Positions 44,801 to 51,038 of a DNA stretch of 64,000 bases are shown piece by piece. Source of the DNA: Thermoplasmata archaeon (GTDB taxonomy: Archaea > Thermoplasmatota > Thermoplasmata > GCA-020350865). The stretch spans positions 5,092,204-5,156,203 of the forward strand of contig CP070751.1 of assembly GCA_020348445.1 (NCBI GenBank). Reading direction: 5' to 3'. The translations under genes were made by a program, and so were the position numbers. Below the pieces are notes generated by a model that did not search any database, was not told the origin of the DNA, and saw only the letters and a list, made by a program, of their open reading frames with translations. Numbering within the stretch: position 1 is the first letter of the stretch; each line of letters begins with the position of its first letter.

Positions 44801-47800
44801 AAGGCCTTCAAAATATCGAAATCTGAAACAGCCTCGGTAAGGTCACCAAGATAGATGGGCCCTATCTGTTGACCAGTGGCAAATCCAAGTTCAGTTGCTG
44901 CGGTATCTTCTGGGTCAACAATAAGCCTAATTCTCTCGGTACCGGAATCACTCAAGATCAGCCTGTCCCCTATGTACCCAACAGTGATCTTTCCATTGAG
45001 TGAAGTGAGATTAATGCGTGTCCATAATTGGGAAGCCAATTGACCGATGTTTGTATTAAACAGGGTCAAACTTTTGGGGAGGCTCACCGGTACCTTATCA
45101 TCACCGTACTCTATTTCAAAGAATGCATCCTTTGAGAGATTGAACTTTGTAAGCTCGAACATCGATGTGATTCCACCGAGACTGACCGATACGTCGCCAT
45201 GTATAGCCACATCGTTACCATGATCTTCAAGGGTACCTTCGATTGTGTCGACTTCTATGCCAACGAAGCCAAAGCGAGCAGAAGCAGCAGGATTGTCTGT
45301 GGTGCTCACCACAAGATTTACCCCCGCCACGAAGCTTGCATTTTTGATGAACAAACGGCCTCTTTTCTCCCTGGCCCGTGCCGTAACGCCATCGTCAAGA
45401 CCCAGTTCGTCGTAAGCTATACTATCTTTGGTATCGGTGATCTCCAGTAGCTTGGCGTCCTTGCTTACGGCAGAGATAGTTATTCTGTTGCTTAAACGTC
45501 CTGCAACCACCCTGTGACTGATGTTCACGTTGGATCCTCCATCAGAGGGTGCCACACTTTGAAACGCCCTGTTGATATCTTCTACCAGGTCAGTGATGTT
45601 ATTATTTGATGTTGTCCAATCCTCATCCACCAGAACATCATAGCTCTCAAGTCCTGAACCTTCATCCAATGTGAGGGTGAATGTTGCATCATCACTGAGC
45701 TGGCCATGAGAACGTGGGCCAAATACAGTATCAGATGTTGGATAGAATCCGAGTTGGCCAAAGGAATATGTGATTTCCAGCTCGTCTTTCAATGCCGATG
45801 GCACAGAAAGAATGAGCGAGTACTCATCGCTTGTCTCATTATGAAGGACGCTTACCACGATAATATTATCCAGCCTAGTTCCGTCACTTAGCTTTACCCT
45901 TCCCAGAGCCTCATTGAGATCATTTGCCAAATCTGATACTCCCTCATTATCCTGAGTTGTGCCCATGCTTGAGATCATGAGGGTCCAGGTGAGATTAGCT
46001 GGAACGAATTTCAGCTTGTCGCCGTCGGTAATGTTCGTTGCATATACATAGGAAGATATATCGATTGGTGTGCCGTCCTCAGTTCTTGCATCTGCAAAGG
46101 CGTTGTTTATGTCCTCGAGCAAATGGTCCATTTCGGTGTTTGGGTCAGTTTCCGATTTTGGTATGAAGATTATGTAACTTGTGTCATTGATGGTTAACTT
46201 AAACGTAACGTCCACTTGAGGATCATAGCCTGCCATTGCGCTGACATCATTTGGGGCAGTCAAGTTGCCTGTGGCAAAGAGGTTGCAGACCCATCCAATT
46301 ACCTTTCCATTGGCAGCTCGAACCGATACATTAACAGGATCACCGTCCACTTCTAGATGGAAGTATGCATCCCTTTGGGTTTGTCCATTTCCAGCAACTG
46401 CTGCAAGCAGAGGATTGCCCTCTATGAGCAAGGTTCGATCCCCGATGATTTGGAGTTCAGCTGCTATCTGGTCCTTTGGTATGCCGAGCTCTACAAATGC
46501 CACATCATTTGGATTTTTTATGTGCATGAATTTCTCGTTTGTGGCACCCATAATTATTGAAAAGCCGTCGCCAACCTGTTTTACATCCAATAAGCCTGAC
46601 GTTCCCCCAAGGGCATACTGAACCGCCAAACTGAGATTACCGATAAGTGATGAAATGGGATCATCTGTTGTGGGATTACCCGTGGTGTTACCCTGTATTA
46701 AGTTGACTTTATACAGGTTAGAGCCCAAAATCAAATCAAAGGTGGCATTACCACTGATTACGCCATTTTGCGGGGTTGGGGACGTGGATCCGATCTGACC
46801 GTCCGCAAATCCAAGAAGCTCAAATCCTTGGGCCGATTCATTTGCGTCAGCAGAATTGTTCTCGATCTTCATGAAAGATACATTTTTTGTAAAGAAGGCC
46901 AGTCGTTTCCCAGTGAGAACCTTGACTGTGATCACAGCATCTATTTTTTCATCTCTTAAAGATTCGTTGATCGCCAAACTGATGTCCTCTGTGAGATTGT
47001 AGATATTGGTGTTGTCACTGGTGTTTACTGCCGACACATTGACGTCTATTGAGCCAAGACTGCCTATTGTCAACTTGAACAACGCATCCTCAGGAAGCAC
47101 TCCATCGGAGGGGGTGTAGGAGGTGCCAGAACTTCCGTTTATTAAGGCCCTCAGGCCAAAGAAGGCCAGCTCTGAGTTGATCCCTCTTTCAGGTTCAGAA
47201 CTCAGGTCGATGCCGATGGTAAAAGTTAGATTCACGGTGGTGTTAAGGGAAACCTCAACATCTGTATCAATACCTCCAAGGTCTCCTAGATCTATATCGA
47301 AGTCAATGGGTACTCCCTCAATTATAGGCAGGACTCGGTTGAGCTCTATTGTAAACATCAACTGTTTTTTACTAAGAACATAATGGGGATTGATTTTAAC
47401 TATATCAATATCAAGAATACTATCCAGTCTTTGCATGAAATCCTGGGCACTTGTGAATTGTGTTATTGTGATACCTGTATCCTCGTCTGTTACTGCAAGA
47501 GCAGAATTGTTTATCACGGACTGCAAACCACTGAAGAAATTCAGGACATTAGCCAAGGTATGCCCGTCCGCAAACGGGACGTCAACTGCGTTGAACAACT
47601 GAGACACGCCAAAGGTCCCCAACCAACTTTTAAGCTGCTCCAAAAGGCCCAAAAGACCGTCAGGCAGTATGTTGTTGAAGGGTAGTATATATTGCCTGAA
47701 ATCGTGGCTCAATTCTATCTCTGGCGCCGTTCTTGGATCATCAGATCCTGTGGGAGCAACATATGGGTCGTAGACATCTGCTGACATATTGATACTCATT

Positions 47801-50631
47801 GAAAGAGAGCTGAAAGGCGAGGAGAAGGAGGTGGATGGTATGTTTTTAACATTCACAGGCAGATGGGCTCCTAAATAACCGCCTCCGGTTACATTAACTG
47901 TCACGGATGCAAGCTCGCTTAAAGTGATTCGATTCTTGCTGTCTGCATTGCTGGGATCATTGAAAGTTGCATTCATGTCGATATCTATCTTCAATATACC
48001 ATTTTCAACCTCAATTTCCAGAAAGCCTATCTGAAGGTCAAAGTCGATATTGCTCTCGTGGATATCTGCATTCGCAGTTAGTGTTGTATCCCTGATGAAA
48101 AAGTCGGTGTTGTCGGTTATGATTTTGGTGTCGTTGAAGTCCCAACTGCCACTAAAATTCCCCTCTGTTAAATCGAGTACGCAACCAAAGGTCAGGTTTA
48201 AGGTATATGTGGTTTTAAGCTCCACCATGGGCATGTTTGGTAGGTTGATTGAGATTCCAAATAGATCAGCATTTCTGCCAAGATCCAATGTGAAGTTAAA
48301 TGTTTGCCATGCCCTAAACGATATCCTGAACCACATTTCGTATTCATCGCCGCTTATAGGGTCCAATTTTTTGTCAAGGACATCCACTGAGATGCGTATA
48401 TGTTGGACATTCGTGTCCAATGCCTCCAATAAATTTTCAAAATCATTCATGGTGTCATTCAATGCCAGACTGTCATTTACCTCGTCTACAACAGTCTCGG
48501 AAAATAAATCCCCCAGTGTGATATTTTCTAACAATTTATGAAGACCAGGAGCATATGAATTATTGATATCATCAGTCAAATTCAAAATCCCGGGTATGGC
48601 GGTCAGCAACTCTGTATAGAGCGAACCACCGGGATCAGATAAATCGTCCAAAAGTGTGGGAAGCTCCCCAAGACCATTGACAAAGGAGGTTTTTATATGG
48701 TAGGTGATGAGTGGGCCACTAATATAATTTGAAAGTGGTACATCCTCAACAATATCAGTACCTAATAAATGGTTGTAATCCTCCAACACTTCGGCTGAAA
48801 AGGGTACAGTTGTTTCAATAAGCCCGGTAGTAACCTCAAGCTTCCAATCGCCCCCTAGTTCGCTACTTCCTGTTGGATCGTTGGATGCTGCTATATCAGC
48901 TTTGGTAAATTCGCTCAGCTTCTTGATAAAGGTTTCGCCCTGTTCCCCCTCTGCAATATTGCAGCCGTAGAGGAGAATATCGGCATCATCTGTAAGAAAA
49001 GGATTCCATAAACTGAGTTGGTGAGCGTAGTTGTCGATGTTTCCTGAAAAGAGATCTGTACTCCCCAGCGTCAAGCTGCCCATTGAACCGTGTGATATAA
49101 TGTGTATACCTGCCACATTATGATAATTTGTAAGCTCCTCTGAAATCTGTTCTATCCCATCCCGGTTCACATCTAAAACATAAACCTCATTTCCAGAACG
49201 ATAGCCTGTGGACGCTGAATCCTCGCTGTACAGGATTCCTCTCAGAAGGCTGGCATAGTTTTCTATTGATGGATCCAAAAAGATGAGCTCTTTGCTCAGA
49301 TCCTCGATTTTGAAGTTGTCCTGGACCATATTGTCATCAGATATCTCATCAGCCACCCATATGCTTGGTACGTCTGCGCCACTTGAAATCAGTGTTATAT
49401 CTGTTCCCAGTAAATTGCCTTTGACGACGTTATCTTTGGAAAGATCACCTGAGATGAGAACACCGAGTAAGCGGTTGCCCATGATGATGTTGGTAGATTC
49501 CGGTTCTTCGCCCCCGATGATATTACCAATGGAGTTAAAGATGTTGACACCTATGAAATTCCCGCGAGCTAAGGTTCCGCTGACATCTGTGCCGATGTAG
49601 TTTCCCTCGATGAGGCTGCCTTTATTTGTTTCTATTTGAAAACCGCAAAGACCAAAGCCCTGGACCACCAATCCCCGCACCGTGCTTCCTCCGCCTATTA
49701 TATGCAGGCCACCAGGCTCCCAACCCGCCTTGGAACCATCGATCTCGATGGTCAATATTGCATCATTACCTTCGTAAAGAGAGTTTTTTCGTGCGCCTGA
49801 TTGTGTGTAGCCGTCGATGATTACTGAATCTGTGATGAGGGGTAAAGCAGATTGTGGTTGAATTGACCAAAAGCTAAAAGGATAATCATAATCGATATCA
49901 GTGATCTGGGAATCGAGAGATTCTGATGTAGTCTTTCTGTTTAAATAGGTCACGTGCCTGGGTATACCATCGTCCAAATAATAGTAGTGATTCTCATCAT
50001 CAGCCGGGATGTCGAAATTTATAAGATCTAGACCTCGGAATGCGTTGGCTTTGTAAATGGCCTGTCTTAATGAACCCTCGCCAGTATCATCTGTTGTTGA
50101 AACAGTGAATTTATTTTGTACCTCTGCTACACCGTATGCACTGAAATGATCCACCTCGAATGTAACAGAATCCCCCTCCTGGGTGAAGGTTATTTCCGAA
50201 TCCTCCCATTCATCACTTGTGAATATGTCTGGATTGAAATCCTTGGATTGGACAATCTTGTAAACGGCATTGTAAGTGGGTAATGTGATCCTTGCCCTTT
50301 CCATTTCAACAGAATCAACGTATACAACGTATTTCACAAGGGGATCATCGATTTCGGTATCCACTTTCACGAGAAGATCCGAAGGTGTCTCTTCGAGGCC
50401 CAAAATCTCTATCTCAGCACCTGAATCAGTCCAGATTTTTAAGTCGTACTTCCCATCGTCCCGTTCTTCCAAGAGAAAGTGGCCGTTTGTGTTCCCAAAC
50501 CTATCTTCTATTCGCACATCGTGGGATTCCTGCTGCGAATAATCATCCCTCATTTGGATGATCGTGTAGAAATTCACACACACGAGCATTCCAATTATTA
50601 CTAGCGCACATATTTTGCGAATGTACTTCAT
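35809..50631 (-). CDS. Giant secreted RTX protein with beta-helix, DUF4347 domain and long calcium-binding repeat array
   Basis: At 4940 residues this is the largest gene in the window. It opens with a signal-anchor-like hydrophobic segment. A right-handed beta-helix region follows (about 178-440; TDDTGEGSLRQAI, LIEGNYIGTD). A DUF4347 domain comes next (about 480-620; VLDVNRDGIEQI, IHIISHGSMG, LLYGCNIAEG). Some 2400 residues of beta-rich repeats follow, with recurring LAxDINxAL and VNVSAANT-type blocks as seen in giant bacterial surface proteins. From about 3100 to 4800 run dense RTX calcium-binding nonapeptides (GGxGxDxxxG). The C-terminal block (GGDRVFDWIGEFNSYIAPYAPFG, DPQAGNLP) closely follows tails I know from bacterial RTX proteins. 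A GGGAGGAT ribosome site precedes the ATG. No type I exporter is nearby. A bacterial origin by transfer is likely. Confidence 0.88.
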   Translation of the reverse strand: MKYIRKICALVIIGMLVCVNFYTIIQMRDDYSQQESHDVRIEDRFGNTNGHFLLEERDDGKYDLKIWTDSGAEIEILGLEETPSDLLVKVDTEIDDPLVKYVVYVDSVEMERARITLPTYNAVYKIVQSKDFNPDIFTSDEWEDSEITFTQEGDSVTFEVDHFSAYGVAEVQNKFTVSTTDDTGEGSLRQAIYKANAFRGLDLINFDIPADDENHYYYLDDGIPRHVTYLNRKTTSESLDSQITDIDYDYPFSFWSIQPQSALPLITDSVIIDGYTQSGARKNSLYEGNDAILTIEIDGSKAGWEPGGLHIIGGGSTVRGLVVQGFGLCGFQIETNKGSLIEGNYIGTDVSGTLARGNFIGVNIFNSIGNIIGGEEPESTNIIMGNRLLGVLISGDLSKDNVVKGNLLGTDITLISSGADVPSIWVADEISDDNMVQDNFKIEDLSKELIFLDPSIENYASLLRGILYSEDSASTGYRSGNEVYVLDVNRDGIEQISEELTNYHNVAGIHIISHGSMGSLTLGSTDLFSGNIDNYAHQLSLWNPFLTDDADILLYGCNIAEGEQGETFIKKLSEFTKADIAASNDPTGSSELGGDWKLEVTTGLIETTVPFSAEVLEDYNHLLGTDIVEDVPLSNYISGPLITYHIKTSFVNGLGELPTLLDDLSDPGGSLYTELLTAIPGILNLTDDINNSYAPGLHKLLENITLGDLFSETVVDEVNDSLALNDTMNDFENLLEALDTNVQHIRISVDVLDKKLDPISGDEYEMWFRISFRAWQTFNFTLDLGRNADLFGISINLPNMPMVELKTTYTLNLTFGCVLDLTEGNFSGSWDFNDTKIITDNTDFFIRDTTLTANADIHESNIDFDLQIGFLEIEVENGILKIDIDMNATFNDPSNADSKNRITLSELASVTVNVTGGGYLGAHLPVNVKNIPSTSFSSPFSSLSMSINMSADVYDPYVAPTGSDDPRTAPEIELSHDFRQYILPFNNILPDGLLGLLEQLKSWLGTFGVSQLFNAVDVPFADGHTLANVLNFFSGLQSVINNSALAVTDEDTGITITQFTSAQDFMQRLDSILDIDIVKINPHYVLSKKQLMFTIELNRVLPIIEGVPIDFDIDLGDLGGIDTDVEVSLNTTVNLTFTIGIDLSSEPERGINSELAFFGLRALINGSSGTSYTPSDGVLPEDALFKLTIGSLGSIDVNVSAVNTSDNTNIYNLTEDISLAINESLRDEKIDAVITVKVLTGKRLAFFTKNVSFMKIENNSADANESAQGFELLGFADGQIGSTSPTPQNGVISGNATFDLILGSNLYKVNLIQGNTTGNPTTDDPISSLIGNLSLAVQYALGGTSGLLDVKQVGDGFSIIMGATNEKFMHIKNPNDVAFVELGIPKDQIAAELQIIGDRTLLIEGNPLLAAVAGNGQTQRDAYFHLEVDGDPVNVSVRAANGKVIGWVCNLFATGNLTAPNDVSAMAGYDPQVDVTFKLTINDTSYIIFIPKSETDPNTEMDHLLEDINNAFADARTEDGTPIDISSYVYATNITDGDKLKFVPANLTWTLMISSMGTTQDNEGVSDLANDLNEALGRVKLSDGTRLDNIIVVSVLHNETSDEYSLILSVPSALKDELEITYSFGQLGFYPTSDTVFGPRSHGQLSDDATFTLTLDEGSGLESYDVLVDEDWTTSNNNITDLVEDINRAFQSVAPSDGGSNVNISHRVVAGRLSNRITISAVSKDAKLLEITDTKDSIAYDELGLDDGVTARAREKRGRLFIKNASFVAGVNLVVSTTDNPAASARFGFVGIEVDTIEGTLEDHGNDVAIHGDVSVSLGGITSMFELTKFNLSKDAFFEIEYGDDKVPVSLPKSLTLFNTNIGQLASQLWTRINLTSLNGKITVGYIGDRLILSDSGTERIRLIVDPEDTAATELGFATGQQIGPIYLGDLTEAVSDFDILKALVNVDISGNGNLTLSNISIQLPDAIQGLANELLGNPRIVIVLEDFTNMSTLDVTALDMGAIADGFDDLNFSSVLTALRSIYNLLINFSKYDFYDEPIPILGVTLNETLNFIEPFLLAIEELSSEDASIAQELLTLLKEVLGIPTDDEESVILSIFKSSTILRFNITWDTSYSASLPVQIDLLDLLGLSLPPSLQSLANLSGAAGLEAEFSVEVELGMGINLSNFAVYIFDNTEIRLEGYANASNVNFIASLGPFGLFVTGGHAVFNEDGNPSNTNPAYLILTAFDDPNPSTDGDKIELFNLSAYNLKANLSAGIGAILPCYFPTASNFIGNLDFNVNISMEVGTSDPFDIKVDASLNSAPNFTAALPDLDDLNLIEMLLLVVEGLDMLLAILEDILAGEFGEIDLPLIGDSLSDGAEFIEDVRDSVIPWLRDFIENAPQKAIDLVREAIFNALGPPGLDILQLDENWNSTDGGLTFRDVQYYLADDWSELQFNLWLGDRYSWETPEIDFGLPGLGLDMDGGIEIAFTWNFLLVFGISLDDGFYFDTTPWDEFTDEFNGTTVYPHTGSKYLTSIIDIGLGVTLMDHLTGKLLFLQLDVENLDVTQENPDKESLYGWFSVDVEGGGDDDRLSFGEIPSMDFDFSWGVQADLDLDLRLGIVGGGKWPSIEAGFYLRWGLGDGVNNSASSPFDRHPSNPWINFTNVGLNLGSFFSDFLGPIVEEIQQITEPLQPLVDILTSRIPVISDLAGQTITLIDIAGMFGVVDPAFIYALADLITFINSIPTDAGDIVIVFGSFSLGGDDGDAPDLTDEGVFDEIRNTPSSQSLPLGAGFEELSSALSNFDFDSSLGSALDGSSAKPATKSFASSTTKEGGGWSFPIFEDPGQIFGLLLGRPADIVVYDMPKFIFDFTYSQYFPIWDGLGAEITGSLGVIIDLSFGYDTYGLQEFAAGGFKHPLDLLKGFYVGDLDLDTGADIPEVTIYGGISGAAVLNLVVAKAGVGGGIYATIDFNLNDPDGDGKVRIEEIWGNILNGIKQLSFPLGLICIFDVSGKVEARLFAFVEALWGLWEKTWYFGPSLPLIEFSYTCPKDPILAKVDEDSGELRLNMGEFAQDRLYRHTTDDSEKFILELKSGDTVEVTATLGGTTYGPQEYSGVKKVMADCGEGNDIVDMSGVDTSSITAELVGGSGNDVLIAGDGVAELWGGIGEDVLVGGPGNDHLYGEKGEDILIGNGGKDYLEGGSEDDVISGDASQAVSGEPWTLRGSQQADIIFGGAGDDFLAGGDNGDIVRGEDGEDWIWGDSSFQYTVSSYSFSLDTNGNGKPDMYPDNPDFGGQDHITGDADADNISGEGGDDFLSGGGAPDWIHGGGGADTIWGDSSFDYNKTSQEFEENATGHPITRFPLYGTAAGDNLTGGDGNDWIFGEDGNDELHGGANNDWIWGDRGSDIAYGDEGNDDLYGGSGNDRLYGNAGHDLVKGNADNDVMFGDDGEVYLVPNKLTLNYDLIKTVRNTTIGNDFMNGDVGDDILLGGPGQDTMNGGDGDDKLIGDNGEFDFDYQDTMGGSLIELFESTDLGSGDDDTIYGGEGEDIAIGGRGEDDIFGDADELGADGDDILIGDNGRVDFVPVPDDKTSEVTLIETTDTDNSTGGDDYINGSENADVILGGVGDDDLIGGLDNDIILGDSGLLNYNTGDGDRSTLDLILTTDNILPAPGGVDTISGGEVDDTILGGDAGDIIYGDDTLDQDPSSDPGEDIIIGDQGRIDLINGIVVIIEATDTVAEDGGNDTVEGNEESDVIIGGVAGDDLDGATGNDIIVGDEGILKYNLANGSGGDGDPTTLDMINTTKPDLGSGDTIRGDEGEDIVLGGAGGDYIEGNDNDDVILGDNGELTMPGGVIDMIETIFPSYGSNDTIYGQDDDDIILGGTAGDYIWGNDDNDIILGDNGKITMPDEVIQVIETTDPATGGSDIIEGNDDDDKILGGAAGDFIWGNLGNEVILGDNGRLDFVVDGDADTLDLIETTDPSIGGIDTIEGNEGEDTILGGPYGDYIWGHENNDLILGDNGRVTQPGEIIELIETTDPAIGGNDTIEGNDGDDYILGGAEGDLIWGNLNEDVILGDNGFLDMVFDGDANTLDLIVTTDPGIGGSDTIEGNEDNDKILGGAFGDDIWGHGGEDIILGDNGNITQPGELIEKIKTTDPAIGGSDTIEGNDQDDIILGGAYGDHLKGNADMDIILGDNGLLDYVLTSVDSSEPDTSTLDLIIATFPNDGGSDMILCGSENDIAFGGTADDTMYGHEHNDLLFGDHARVERKPNMLLDLSTLPVPTFIFIAIYTAASDGGDGDLMYGNEGDDIMLGQQGDDDMFGNEDDDDMIGGHNVVGGIDELDVGPGLNDIMDGGSEDDVMAGDNCIILRRYDTVSPRIRSLEGTTLYDENDDADVTSTHQPNPSGARGRDTTLLDHSDSPTPYTYGNDYMAGGPHEDVMFGELGDDLMQGDASVSEFINATDPSVENADDGDDYMEGNGGKDLIYGDYGQDDIVGGSSELFGLTDSSLRPDDSDTIFGGAGTRIARYDPGDESDDGHALDSDYILGDNGNIFRIVGTNGQYSGDFLTFTYDNYGNVTIIPRAIQLLDYTPGGSASDIGTDDLIHGEASDDLIHGMVGNDVIFGEGQDDDLYGQSGHDRMYGGNGQDGMMGDDGRIRTSRNGETEPLYGLTKPFKEKFIKLPGPFIGAWVDITGRLKKVADIAAFEYGGNDIMYGGLGNDWMHGGAGDDGMLGAEALPDFYNSDPITNTTPLPYDPVTRKISFYDAENPRTKIVGFFLNFEAVDGNGTKILDGKDRMFGDNGHDWIVGGTQNDRMFGGLGDDVINADDNHDSQGGLNNEPDSPEFADRDFVFGGCGLDVMIFNTGGDRVFDWIGEFNSYIAPYAPFGYPETDRLISPHLVRFLMALGEACGADQALVESDGELGLADQKDDRWGLQHGGPRDPQAGNLPATHRDTMGEPEDDR
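36200..41340 (-). repeat. RTX calcium-binding repeat array
   Basis: The reading frame here is almost continuous glycine/aspartate repeats (GNDxIxGGxGxD). In 38.1-40.0 kb a higher-order unit of about 50 residues recurs (ILGDNG, a short hydrophobic stretch, ETTDPxIGGSDTIEGNDxDD, ILGGAxGDxIWG). These longer units are similar at DNA level and suggest recent tandem expansion. Confidence 0.85.
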
Positions 50632-51038
50632 TCTTAATCCTCCCAGTCTGAGTGTTTACCTTTTCGGAATCATACAAAAGAAGAGTATGAGGTTCCCTAG
50701 TTTATTGGCATGGTTTTGTCAGGTTCTCGATTGTCCCCCTCTTGTGATCATTGGTCCCTCCAAGGCTTTTTACTTAGGTGACCTATTGTATTATGTGATA
50801 CTTATATTTTGTTATTATTAATTATTGGAATATATTGGAATATGTACATATTAATAAAGTTAAAGGAATTGATTATAATTTAAATATTAACTCTCCTCCT
50901 GTTAAACCGATTTCTGATGATCCTGTTTCCAAAAATATTTAATCCTTCCCAAACGTTTTCCCAACAAGTTTAAATATGGTGCAACGAATTAGAAATCCCC
51001 AAGAAATATATGTAGTGGGGATAGGGTTGTGCATTTCT
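50632..51038. other. Divergent intergenic region between the RTX giant and the STAND ATPase
   Basis: An AT-rich divergent control region. It contains a short tandem repeat ATTGGAATAT at 50824-50843 and several TATA-like blocks. The closest to the ATPase gene is AAGTTTAAATATG at 50962-50974. For the RTX gene, AAAATATAAGTA (minus strand, about 50800) is possible but far from its ATG. I see no gene in it. Confidence 0.45.
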
